Assembly (NCBI GenBank): GCA_021773095.1
Contig: JAJFKR010000002.1
Coordinates: 45,677-109,676, forward strand
Reading direction: 5' to 3'
DNA: 64,000 nucleotides
DNA from: Woeseiaceae bacterium
GTDB lineage: Bacteria; Pseudomonadota; Gammaproteobacteria; Steroidobacterales; Woeseiaceae
Translations under genes and position numbers: made by a program
The notes under the pieces: model-generated
Seen by the model: the letters and a program-made list of their open reading frames with translations, nothing else
Databases searched by the model: none
Told to the model about the DNA's origin: nothing
In this document: positions 1-8,090 of the stretch, piece after piece
How positions within the stretch are numbered: position 1 is the first letter of the stretch
Layout of the letters: each line of letters opens with the position of its first letter

Positions 1-97
1 CCAACATGGAAATAGCAGAGATGAGCGACACAAAACTGTTGTTACTACGCGAGCGTACGTAGCGACTGCCGATCCAGAATTCGAAGCGCTTGCCCAT
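1..97 (-). CDS. LolC/LolE-family lipoprotein transporter permease, N-terminal fragment cut by the window edge
   Basis: Reading the minus strand from ATG at 97, the first 31 residues begin MGKRFEFWIGSRYVRS and continue with an FVSLISAISML segment. This is the typical start of LolC/LolE inner-membrane subunits, which release lipoproteins toward LolA: a short cytoplasmic arm, then the first membrane helix. The gene starts 6 bases after the stop of the upstream full-length LolC/E paralogue, so the two are co-transcribed. Only the start is visible; the rest, and any lolD ATPase, lie outside the window. The family call rests on few residues but is backed by similarity to the neighbour's own N-terminus. 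Confidence 0.7.
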   Translation of the reverse strand, partial: MGKRFEFWIGSRYVRSRSNNSFVSLISAISML

Positions 98-103
98 CAG
101 CCG

Positions 104-1348
104 CTACTCATATCGCAGTGCGGCCGCCGGATTCACCAGCGCGGCACGTCTCGCCGGATACAGTGTTGCCAGCGACGTTAAGACAAACGCTGAGATACCG
201 ATTGCCAGAACATCGTTGGATTCGAGCTCGGATGGGATGTCCGTAACGTAATAGACATCCCCGGGCATGATCTGAAAACCGAAGAACTGTTCCAATACCG
301 GCACCAGTGTCGGCACATTAATCGCAAGAATTACGCCCAGAATCACGCCAATCGCAACACCAGCCCAGCCGATGATGGCACCCTGCACAAAAAATACCCG
401 TACAACACCTTGCGGACCCATGCCTAAAGTCCGCAGTACGGCAATATCGGTAGTTTTGTCGGTCACAACCATGACCAGGCTGGCAACGATATTGAATGCG
501 GCCACACCGATAATCAGCGACAGGATCAAGGACATCATCATCTTCTCGAGACGTATCGCCCGAAAGTAACTGCCGTTTTCGATGGTCCAGTCGCTGCTTT
601 CGAAGTAGCTGCCCAACTTTGTCTGCAATGATCGGGAAATGGCCGGCGCAGCCATAACATCACTGGCCCGGAAGCGAATCGAGCCGACCGCTGTACCGAG
701 CCCCAGAATGGCCGCGACATCGTCCGCGTGGACCAGTGCCAGCACCGCATCGTGGTCCTGCAGTCCAGCTTCAAAAATGCCGCGCGTTACAAAGCGCTCA
801 AGGACCGGTTGTAGCGTGCCATCGCCGACGGGTTTTGGCACCAGCAGCACGACACTGTCGCCAACCCGCGCGCCCAAATCATAGGCAAGCATCCGACCGA
901 GGATGATATTGCGTCCACCCGGTTGCAAATCGTTGAGGTCGCCTTCGATCATATTGATCATGTCGCCCGAGAGCTGGCGTTCATAGTCTGGCTCTACGCC
1001 GTGCACCAGCACTGCGACCAGGTCGCGGCCCGACTGAATCATGCCTTCCATTGGCACGAACGGTGCTGCCGCTACGACGCCGGGCTCTGCCGCCACCTGA
1101 TCGAGCAGCGTTTCCCAGTCTTCCGTTCTTCCATCGGCGGCCGCAACGGAACCATGCGCCGACATGCTCAGCAAACGGCTGCGCAACTCACCTTCAAAAC
1201 CGTTCATCACCGACAGGATTACTATGAGCGCAGCCACGCCCAGAGATATCCCGATGAGGGAAATCAGGGTGATAAACGACACGAAACGAGTGCGCCGTTT
1301 GGCCCGCAAATAACGCAGTCCAATGAAGAGTTCGACAGGATTTAGCAT
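104..1348 (-). CDS. lolC: LolC/LolE-family lipoprotein-releasing ABC transporter permease
   Basis: This 414-residue protein matches the length of LolC/LolE, the inner-membrane permeases that extract outer-membrane lipoproteins from the inner membrane for LolA, with LolD as ATPase. The N-terminus (VELFIGLRYLRAKRR, then FVSFITLISLIGISLGVAAL) is the family signature. A periplasmic domain spans about residues 50-265, and three more membrane helices lie near 270-300, 315-345 and 375-400, with the FtsX-like TDIAVLRTLG motif between. A second LolC/E gene follows within 6 bases and no lolD separates them, unlike the lolCDE order of E. coli. LolC and LolE cannot be told apart by eye, so the symbol is tentative. 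Confidence 0.85.
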   Translation of the reverse strand: MLNPVELFIGLRYLRAKRRTRFVSFITLISLIGISLGVAALIVILSVMNGFEGELRSRLLSMSAHGSVAAADGRTEDWETLLDQVAAEPGVVAAAPFVPMEGMIQSGRDLVAVLVHGVEPDYERQLSGDMINMIEGDLNDLQPGGRNIILGRMLAYDLGARVGDSVVLLVPKPVGDGTLQPVLERFVTRGIFEAGLQDHDAVLALVHADDVAAILGLGTAVGSIRFRASDVMAAPAISRSLQTKLGSYFESSDWTIENGSYFRAIRLEKMMMSLILSLIIGVAAFNIVASLVMVVTDKTTDIAVLRTLGMGPQGVVRVFFVQGAIIGWAGVAIGVILGVILAINVPTLVPVLEQFFGFQIMPGDVYYVTDIPSELESNDVLAIGISAFVLTSLATLYPARRAALVNPAAALRYE

Positions 1349-1383
1349 CGGCTCGCATTAAACCACATTCGACGTCTTGTGAC

Positions 1384-1413
1384 GCAGTTCGCATGGGGAA
1401 CTGCTGTCAGCAG
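1384..1413. promoter_or_regulatory. Two overlapping inverted repeats in a divergent promoter region
   Basis: The 102-base gap between lolC (minus) and the small periplasmic gene (plus) holds two inverted repeats. One is GCAGTTC (1384-1390), 7 bases, GAACTGC (1398-1404). The other is CTGCTG (1401-1406), one base, CAGCAG (1408-1413). A TATAGT resembling a -10 box follows at 1417-1422 on the plus strand, with no convincing -35. They may be operators or RNA hairpins of the plus-strand leader. The repeats are seen directly; the function is a guess. Confidence 0.3.
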
Positions 1414-1450
1414 TGATATAGTTCCAGAACCACACATGGGAGTAGTACCA

Positions 1451-1726
1451 ATGATCAAGTTGCGAATTCTATCCGCAATCGCTTTGCTCGCAGCCTTCGG
1501 CGCAATGACAAGCGCTGAAACTGTCAATATGAGCGGTGCAACGGCAGCATCGGACGACGGACGCCCGTCTCGTGGAATGACGCAGGCGAGTGTTGAATCC
1601 AGGTACGGCAGCCCGATTTCGGTCGAGGCGCCGGTTGGTGAGCCGCCCATCACGCGTTGGGTTTATTCCGATTTTGTTGTATTTTTCGAGTACGACCGGG
1701 TGATTCACGCTGTTGTAAAGCGCTAA
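1451..1726 (+). CDS. Small secreted protein, SmpA/BamE-like pattern
   Basis: A 91-residue protein with an N-terminal signal peptide (MIKLRILSAIALLAAFGAM, probable cleavage after TSA). ATG 1451 is chosen because the hydrophobic segment starts there and GGGAG lies 8 bases upstream; a longer in-frame reading from 1379 would place about 24 non-hydrophobic residues before the signal. The mature part carries GMTQASVESRYGSP and later RWVYSDFVVFFEYDRVIHAVV, reminiscent of the SmpA/OmlA (BamE) pattern in which a G-M-T-x-x-x-V helix precedes two strands. Function is not assigned. It stands alone, with a strong terminator right after it and mfd beyond. Confidence 0.7.
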   Translation: MIKLRILSAIALLAAFGAMTSAETVNMSGATAASDDGRPSRGMTQASVESRYGSPISVEAPVGEPPITRWVYSDFVVFFEYDRVIHAVVKR

Positions 1727-1743
1727 TCGATTACAAGCTCTGG

Positions 1744-1774
1744 AGCCCGGGTCGGAAACGACCCGGGCTTTTTT
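1744..1774 (+). terminator. Rho-independent terminator after the small secreted-protein gene
   Basis: A perfect 11-bp stem (1744-1754 with 1759-1769) closes a GAAA tetraloop and is followed by a run of T to 1774. It lies 17 bases after the stop at 1726. It insulates mfd, which begins 52 bases downstream, from this gene. Confidence 0.95.
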
Positions 1775-1825
1775 ATGACTGTGTAATAATCGCGTCCCGC
1801 ACACCTTATCTGACCGAATATCACA

Positions 1826-4800
1826 TTGACCCAAGCTTTACTCATTCCCGGTAATTTCAAGCTTCCACAGGCTGGTGACGATACGGCCTGGGGCCGTTTG
1901 ATCGGTGCCAGCAGCTCGCTGGCAGCGGCCGAACTCGCCGAGTATCTCGCGACCGGCGGCCGGCGGCCGCTGCTGTTATTGGCCGAAGATCCGAGGCATG
2001 CGGATCTACTTGAAGCCGAGGTTCGCTTCTTTACAAACGAGGCTGTACCGGTCGAGCATTTCGTCGAGTGGGAAACCTTGCCATGGGACAACTTTTCGCC
2101 TCACCAGGACATCATTTCAGAGCGGCTCCGAGTACTTGCAGCGCTGCCGAAAATGGCCAATGGCGTCATCATTGCCACCGTCGGAATCTTGCATCAGCGC
2201 CTGCCACCGCTCGACTACGTCGCCGCTCGTTCGTTGTCACTCGGCGTTGGCCAACAATTACCGCGTGAGGAATTTACGCGGTCATTGGTCGAGGCCGGAT
2301 ACCTGCGCGTACCGCAGGTTTCCGAGCATGGCGAGTTCGCGGTCAGGGGCTCATTGATCGACATTTTCCCGATGGGTACCGAGACGCCGGTCCGAATAGA
2401 CTTTTTCGACGATGACATAGAGTCGCTACGCTATTTTTCTGCGGACAGTCAACTGTCCGGCGGCAGGGTCGATGCTGTTCGCATTCTGCCGGCGAGAGAG
2501 GTCCCGCTGGATGCTGATGCCATTACTGAATTTCGGCATAACCATCGCGAACGTTTCGACGGCCAGCCCGGCAAGTCCCGCGTGTACCGTGATGTATCTG
2601 ACGGTATCGCGCACGGCGGTATAGAGTATTACCTGCCACTGTTCTTCGATACTACAGCGTCTTTTGCTGACTATTTACCGGGCAACACCGTTGTTCTGTC
2701 ACCGGATTCTCTGCATTCATTACTCGAACAATTCTGGGACGAGGCGCGGCAACGTTTTGCGATGTGCAGTCTGGACGCGGAGCGTCCGGTTCTGAATGCT
2801 GAAGAAACGTTCATAAGCCCTGAAAAAATCTCATCACGACTGAATGCTTTTTCCCGCATCCGTTACTCAGCGCAGTCTCTCAGCGGTCATGCGGTCAACT
2901 ACGACACTCGACTGCCACCCGCCATGAAAATTGAAGCGCGATACGAAGATGCCGCCGCCTCGCTGATGCAGTTTTTGCAATCCTTTGATGGTCGCGTGCT
3001 TTTCAGTACCGATTCGCCGGGCCGCCTCGAGCAATTACACGACCTCTTGTCGGGACGGGGTCTTGATTTGGCGCGTGTCGATGGCTGGTGCCAGTTTCGT
3101 GAAGACAGTCACCGCATCGGCGTCACTATTGCACCCGTCGATAACGGCGTCCTGCTGCCGACCGCCAAAATCGCGATCGTCAGCGAGCAGCAATTATTTG
3201 GTGAACGCTCAACGACGCGCCGCCGCCGCAAACATCGCAGCGACCGTGATCCCGAAACCATCATTCGACAACTTAACGACCTGCAGAACGGCTCACCGGT
3301 CGTGCACGCAGAATACGGCGTCGGCCGCTATCTGGGTCTGATTACCCTCGAGACCGGCGGCATAAAGGCTGAGTTCCTGCATCTGCAATATGCGGACGGC
3401 GACAAGCTGTATGTGCCGGTGCACGCTTTGGAGCTGATTTCCCGTTATACCGGCGCCTCGCCCGACAACGCCCCGCTGCATCGCCTCGGCAGTGATCAAT
3501 GGGAAAAGGCGCGCAAGCGTGCCATCAGGAAGATCCGCGACGTCGCCGCAGAATTACTCGATATTTACGCCCGCCGTGCGGCGCGGGTCGGACATCGATT
3601 TCGCTGGCCCGAAAACGAATACCGATCCTTCGAATCCGGCTTCCCATTTGAGCTCACCGAAGATCAGGCACAGACGATTGATGAGGTCCTTGCAGACCTC
3701 GCGTCCGACAAACCCATGGACCGTGTTGTCTGTGGAGATGTCGGTTTTGGCAAGACTGAGGTGGCATTGCGTGCGACATTTGCTGCGATTCACGGTGGCA
3801 AGCAAGTCGCCGTACTGGTGCCAACAACACTACTGGCGCAACAACATGGCCAGACCTTTCGCGACCGTTTCGCGGATTGGCCCATCCGGGTCGAGGTTCT
3901 GTCTCGTTTCCAGACCGCGAAAGAGGCGAAAGACATCGTCAGGGGATTGCAGTCCGGCACTGTCGATGTGCTCATCGGCACACACCGCCTGCTCGGACAT
4001 ACAAAAGACTTTCACGACGTCGGTCTCATTATCGTGGACGAAGAACACCGCTTTGGCGTTCGCCACAAGGAAGCCATCAAGTCCTTACGCAGTGAAATTG
4101 ACGTACTGACGCTGACCGCGACACCGATACCGCGAACGCTGAATATGGCGTTTGGCGGTATTCGGGAAATGTCCCTGATTACGACTCCTCCAGCCGATCG
4201 CCTCGCGGTCAAGACCTTCGTCTCCGAATGGAACGACGTTGTCATTCGGGAAGCCTGTTTGCGAGAAATCAAACGCGGTGGCCAGGTGTATTTCATTCAC
4301 AACCGTGTCGAGGACATCGAGCGCATCGAGCTACAGCTACAAAAGCTGGTACCTGAGGCCAACATAAGAATCGGACACGGACAGATGCGAGAGCGTGACC
4401 TGGAACAGGTGATGCTCGACTTCTATCACCGGCGTTTCAACGTGCTGTTGTGCACCACCATCGTCGAAAGCGGCATCGACGTACCAACGGCGAACACGAT
4501 CATCATCAATCGTGCGGATCGCTTCGGACTCGCGCAACTGCATCAACTACGCGGCCGAGTTGGTCGCTCGCATCACCGTGCCTACGCCTATCTCGTTGCA
4601 CCACCGAAAGCCGTCATGACCGCCGACGCAATCAAACGCCTTGAGGCGATCGATTCGCTGGAAGATCTGGGTTCCGGATTCACGCTGGCTACGCACGATC
4701 TCGAGATCCGTGGTGCCGGAGAACTACTGGGTGACACGCAAAGCGGGCAGATACAGGAAATCGGCTTTTCGTTGTACACGGAGCTCCTGGGGCGGGCAGT

Positions 4801-5290
4801 CGACTCACTGAAGTCCGGCGATGAAGTCAATCTGGATGCACCGTTAGATGCCGGCGTTGATATCAACCTGCACATTCCGGCTCTGCTGCCCGACGATTAT
4901 GTTCCCGACGTTCATCTCAGACTGATGCTTTACAAGCGTATTTCCGCCGCCGAAAACACAGACGAGTTGCGGGAACTGCAGGTTGAACTCATCGATCGCT
5001 TCGGTCTGCTCCCGGATGCCAGCAAGAACCTCATTCGGATCGCCTCGATAAAGAGATCAGCCCGCGCACTCGGCGTCGAGAAAATCGACGCCGCCGATCG
5101 CGGCGGGTACCTGATTTTCGCCACCGAAAGCCATATTGACCCTGTCGCTCTCGTACAATTAGTGCAAAATGACAGTCGTCGTTATCGACTGCAGGGATCA
5201 CACCGACTGCAAATCACCGATGAACTGGTCAATATTGAAAAACGGTTCCGCACGGTTGAGGACCTTTTGCAGCACCTCAAGGTCAAATGA
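1826..5290 (+). CDS. mfd: Transcription-repair coupling factor Mfd
   Basis: This 1154-residue SF2 ATPase displaces RNA polymerase stalled at DNA lesions and recruits UvrA (E. coli Mfd: 1148). The UvrB-like N-terminal module spans about residues 1-340. The RNA-polymerase-interacting domain is near 485-550 (VVHAEYGVGRYLG). Walker A GDVGFGKTE is near 638-646, the DEEH box near 736, and motif VI HQLRGRVGRS near 900; the C-terminal domain runs to the end. The start is TTG 1826, with no clear Shine-Dalgarno. No better start gives the full UvrB-like domain, and position 1 aligns with the usual family length. The csiV gene follows 22 bases after the stop. Confidence 0.97.
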   Translation: MTQALLIPGNFKLPQAGDDTAWGRLIGASSSLAAAELAEYLATGGRRPLLLLAEDPRHADLLEAEVRFFTNEAVPVEHFVEWETLPWDNFSPHQDIISERLRVLAALPKMANGVIIATVGILHQRLPPLDYVAARSLSLGVGQQLPREEFTRSLVEAGYLRVPQVSEHGEFAVRGSLIDIFPMGTETPVRIDFFDDDIESLRYFSADSQLSGGRVDAVRILPAREVPLDADAITEFRHNHRERFDGQPGKSRVYRDVSDGIAHGGIEYYLPLFFDTTASFADYLPGNTVVLSPDSLHSLLEQFWDEARQRFAMCSLDAERPVLNAEETFISPEKISSRLNAFSRIRYSAQSLSGHAVNYDTRLPPAMKIEARYEDAAASLMQFLQSFDGRVLFSTDSPGRLEQLHDLLSGRGLDLARVDGWCQFREDSHRIGVTIAPVDNGVLLPTAKIAIVSEQQLFGERSTTRRRRKHRSDRDPETIIRQLNDLQNGSPVVHAEYGVGRYLGLITLETGGIKAEFLHLQYADGDKLYVPVHALELISRYTGASPDNAPLHRLGSDQWEKARKRAIRKIRDVAAELLDIYARRAARVGHRFRWPENEYRSFESGFPFELTEDQAQTIDEVLADLASDKPMDRVVCGDVGFGKTEVALRATFAAIHGGKQVAVLVPTTLLAQQHGQTFRDRFADWPIRVEVLSRFQTAKEAKDIVRGLQSGTVDVLIGTHRLLGHTKDFHDVGLIIVDEEHRFGVRHKEAIKSLRSEIDVLTLTATPIPRTLNMAFGGIREMSLITTPPADRLAVKTFVSEWNDVVIREACLREIKRGGQVYFIHNRVEDIERIELQLQKLVPEANIRIGHGQMRERDLEQVMLDFYHRRFNVLLCTTIVESGIDVPTANTIIINRADRFGLAQLHQLRGRVGRSHHRAYAYLVAPPKAVMTADAIKRLEAIDSLEDLGSGFTLATHDLEIRGAGELLGDTQSGQIQEIGFSLYTELLGRAVDSLKSGDEVNLDAPLDAGVDINLHIPALLPDDYVPDVHLRLMLYKRISAAENTDELRELQVELIDRFGLLPDASKNLIRIASIKRSARALGVEKIDAADRGGYLIFATESHIDPVALVQLVQNDSRRYRLQGSHRLQITDELVNIEKRFRTVEDLLQHLKVK

Positions 5291-5312
5291 AGCTTACAGG
5301 ATGAATTACTGC

Positions 5313-6158
5313 ATGAAAAAATGCGTCTCTCTATTGCTGCTGCCATTACTGGCTGCCGGCGCGCTCGCTCAGGATATCCCGGACGAAGATGCTCAGCCGG
5401 AAATACGACGTTATACCGTTGAGGTCATCATATTCGCGTACGCAGAGGAATCTTCAGTAGGGTCGGAGGTCTTCCCGCCCGACATCCCGCCGGCCATTGA
5501 AGCAGCGCTGGACGAAGAACTGCTTGAGGATCTGGACGATGATCGAGGCATTGAGGACGCGCTTGAGTCTGTCCCCGAAGTCATTGAGGAAGACGCATTA
5601 CCTGAGGACAAAAAATACGAGCTGGTCATGCTTGCGGAAGAGGACTTCGGACTGGTGGAGGCCTACGAACAACTGGAGTTGCTCGACGCTTATCAGCCGC
5701 TGTTGCATTTCGGCTGGACGCAACCAACCTACCCGGACGAGGAAGTTGAAGCACGTCCGCTCAGTTCCTTTGTGACTCCACCCAGGGGCCTGGAGGGCGA
5801 CCTCACGTTGTACCTGAGCCGCTACTTGCATCTGGCGGTAAAACTGCAACTGGACGAGGCGTTTCGCGATGAACTCCCGGACAACGTGTCTTGGGAAAAT
5901 GACGACCCGGGCGATGAAGCCGAGGAGTTTTTGATGCGCAGCAGTTTCGACGACGGTTTCTACGATTTCAGCGACGAAGCGCCTGTCAGTTATCCGGTGT
6001 ACTACCGCATCGATGAGGATCGTATCTTTCGCAACGGCGAACTTCGTTATTTCGACCATCCTAAATTCGGTGTGTTGGCCAGAATCACCCGCGTTGAGGA
6101 AGAGGAAGAAGGTGAGCTCCTCGGTGACATGGAACTACTGGGCGACGACGTCGAGTAA
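5313..6158 (+). CDS. csiV: CsiV-family periplasmic protein (peptidoglycan-binding, PF10972)
   Basis: A 281-residue exported protein with a clear signal peptide (MKKCVSLLLLPLLAAGALAQ). The YTVEVIIFAYAE segment after it and the mfd-linked position are typical of CsiV, described in Vibrio cholerae as a cell-wall stress protein. The middle is very acidic (many D/E at mature residues 45-110). ATG 5313 starts the signal peptide exactly; ATG 5301 would add MNYC. The gene closely follows mfd and is probably co-transcribed. Its last 24 bases overlap the end of the convergent GGDEF-like gene. Confidence 0.8.
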   Translation: MKKCVSLLLLPLLAAGALAQDIPDEDAQPEIRRYTVEVIIFAYAEESSVGSEVFPPDIPPAIEAALDEELLEDLDDDRGIEDALESVPEVIEEDALPEDKKYELVMLAEEDFGLVEAYEQLELLDAYQPLLHFGWTQPTYPDEEVEARPLSSFVTPPRGLEGDLTLYLSRYLHLAVKLQLDEAFRDELPDNVSWENDDPGDEAEEFLMRSSFDDGFYDFSDEAPVSYPVYYRIDEDRIFRNGELRYFDHPKFGVLARITRVEEEEEGELLGDMELLGDDVE

Positions 6159-7019
6159 ATCGCTTAGGAACTCTTTCGCATCGCGTTTTTCGGCGCTGAC
6201 ATCCACGACCGTTACCTCGTAGGTCACAGTTACGAAATTTGACGAGATCGATCGCGGATGATGCAGTCCAAGTTCACGCACGGCCGTGGAAATTTTTCCA
6301 GCAAATTCTCGCACACCGTTCTCATCCGTTGAATGCGACAAAACAACGAAACGCTGTCCGTCCGGACGTGCGACGACATCACTGGCACGCCGCAGGCAGC
6401 GCCTGATCGCCTGACCTACCCGACGCAAACACGAATCGGCCGCGTGCCGGCCGAACACCTCAAGGTAGGCGGCGAACTCTTCCAGCGTGAATGTCACCAA
6501 CGATAATTTACCAGTCTCCCGTTCGGCAACCGCCCAATCGTGCTCAAATACATCCGCAAATGCGCCGCCGTTCAGGAGGCCCGTAACCGGGTCATCGCGT
6601 GACAAGTCCCGAATTCGGCGCTTCGCTTTCAGCAGTGCATGGTGCGTCTCCGCGCCTTCGGCCGTTCCTGCACCGGTACCTGTACGCCAGTAAGCGACGT
6701 AGAATCCGGCCATTTTTTCATCAGGAAGTTGCAGCGGTCGCAGCGCGAGCAGGTACTCACGGTTGTTTGCTTCGATCGGCAGGCTCGTCTCCTGCTGCGC
6801 CCGGACTGCCTCACTGATTTCCAGCGCAAGATCACGCCCGGCGAGTTCTTCGATGACGTCGGCAAAGGGTTTATTCAATACTGTATCAGTCGTGATCGTC
6901 GCGAAAGCCGGGTTGGCCAACACTACGGGCCAGTCGGGTTGACCGATGTGTGCGATCAACAGCGGCTCGGATGTCGCCGCGATAACCTGCTCCAGTATTT
7001 CCTGATTGACGGTCTTCAT
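6135..7019 (-). CDS. PAS-like plus degenerate GGDEF domain protein
   Basis: A roughly 295-residue cytoplasmic protein with no membrane segment. An N-terminal PAS-like sensor part (about 5-115) precedes a GGDEF-fold domain (about 130-290) recognisable by DDPVTGLLNGGAF and the long helix after it. The active-site loop is RPDGQRF where cyclases have R-Y-G-G-D/E-E-F. The metal-binding Asp of the first strand is also lost (TFTLEEF for the usual LDIDHF). It is therefore probably catalytically inactive in c-di-GMP synthesis and may bind nucleotide or partners. The start is ATG 7019, 1 base after the nagZ stop; ATG 7028 in the same frame is possible. It is likely co-transcribed with nagZ. Confidence 0.85.
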   Translation of the reverse strand: MKTVNQEILEQVIAATSEPLLIAHIGQPDWPVVLANPAFATITTDTVLNKPFADVIEELAGRDLALEISEAVRAQQETSLPIEANNREYLLALRPLQLPDEKMAGFYVAYWRTGTGAGTAEGAETHHALLKAKRRIRDLSRDDPVTGLLNGGAFADVFEHDWAVAERETGKLSLVTFTLEEFAAYLEVFGRHAADSCLRRVGQAIRRCLRRASDVVARPDGQRFVVLSHSTDENGVREFAGKISTAVRELGLHHPRSISSNFVTVTYEVTVVDVSAEKRDAKEFLSDLLDVVAQ

Positions 7020-7020
7020 C

Positions 7021-8067
7021 TTAGGCATTCAGCTGCAGCTCCGGCCGGGAACTCCAGTTCGAAAACAGTGCGTTGGCCTCCTGCCACTCGTCACTTGCGC
7101 GCAACGTCTTGCGCTGCACTTGCCCGGTGCCGTGCAATCTGGCCAGCCGTACAAGCGATAAAGGATTGGAGTACTCATTCAATGCGCTGACTGTCTCATG
7201 TGCCGCATCGCGGTCATTGCAGACCAGGATCATGTCACACCCCGCTTTGAGCGCGAGCTGTGCGCGTTCCCGCATACGGCCATAGCTGCTCGTCGCCTTC
7301 ATGGTCAGATCGTCGCAGAAAACCGCGCCACCAAAACCCAGCCTTTCGCGCAGTTCTCGCTGAATCCAGTATTCGGAAAAGCCCGCCGGCATTGTGTCAA
7401 TTTCCTGATACACAATGTGCGCCGGCATCACACCGGCGACAACCCCGGTATTCATCAAACGCTCGTACGGCCGCATATCATCGAGTACTAAACCGTAATC
7501 TCGTCGGTCGACCGGCAGGCGCTGATGTGAATCGGCGACAACAGCACCGTGCCCCGGAAAGTGTTTCGCTACGGCTGCCATACCCGCGCTTCGTAGTCCA
7601 CGCGCGAATGCTTCTGCCAAATCGCTTACGGCCTCAGGTTTGCGGTGGAACGAACGGTTGCCAATTATTTCGCTAATACCCCAGTCGAGATCAACACAAG
7701 GCGCAAAACAAAGATCGATGCCAGCCGCCCGCAGCTCGGATGCGATCAGCCAACCCGCCTGGCGGGCGATCCTGAGGCCAGACTCACTATTGCGATCGTA
7801 TTCGCGACCGATGTGGCGCATCGGTGGCATTTCGGTAAATCCTTCACGAAAGCGCTGCACCCGACCCCCCTCGTGATCGACGGCTATCATCAGGGGTGGA
7901 CTACGAAGTGCCCGAATCTCAGCAATCAGGTCGGTCACCTGTTCGACCGATTCGAAATTACGTGTGAAAAGAATGACGCCGCCGACAGCCGGCTCACGCA
8001 GCAGATCGCGGTCTGCCGGACTCAGAGCAAGTCCTTCAATATCGAGCATCACGGGTCCCATTGACAT
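7021..8067 (-). CDS. nagZ: Beta-N-acetylhexosaminidase NagZ
   Basis: A glycoside hydrolase family 3 cytoplasmic enzyme that removes GlcNAc from anhydromuropeptides in peptidoglycan recycling. Diagnostic motifs are MGPVMLDIEG at the N-terminus, AVDHEGGRVQRF, the catalytic-loop KHFPGHG, and the nucleophile region FCDDLTMKA. The length of 348 residues fits the family. ATG 8067 is preferred: GAGG lies 8 bases upstream and the family N-terminus starts there. A GTG at 8094 would overlap rlmD by 4 bases. The gene lies between rlmD and the GGDEF-like gene in one minus-strand run. Confidence 0.95.
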   Translation of the reverse strand: MSMGPVMLDIEGLALSPADRDLLREPAVGGVILFTRNFESVEQVTDLIAEIRALRSPPLMIAVDHEGGRVQRFREGFTEMPPMRHIGREYDRNSESGLRIARQAGWLIASELRAAGIDLCFAPCVDLDWGISEIIGNRSFHRKPEAVSDLAEAFARGLRSAGMAAVAKHFPGHGAVVADSHQRLPVDRRDYGLVLDDMRPYERLMNTGVVAGVMPAHIVYQEIDTMPAGFSEYWIQRELRERLGFGGAVFCDDLTMKATSSYGRMRERAQLALKAGCDMILVCNDRDAAHETVSALNEYSNPLSLVRLARLHGTGQVQRKTLRASDEWQEANALFSNWSSRPELQLNA

Positions 8068-8090
8068 CCGCTGCGCCTCACGTGTTGTTG

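Noticed and set aside
923..1345. 140-codon plus-strand frame opposite lolC
   Set aside because: It is fully antisense to a clear permease gene and has no family features or Shine-Dalgarno; it is an open mirror frame caused by codon bias.
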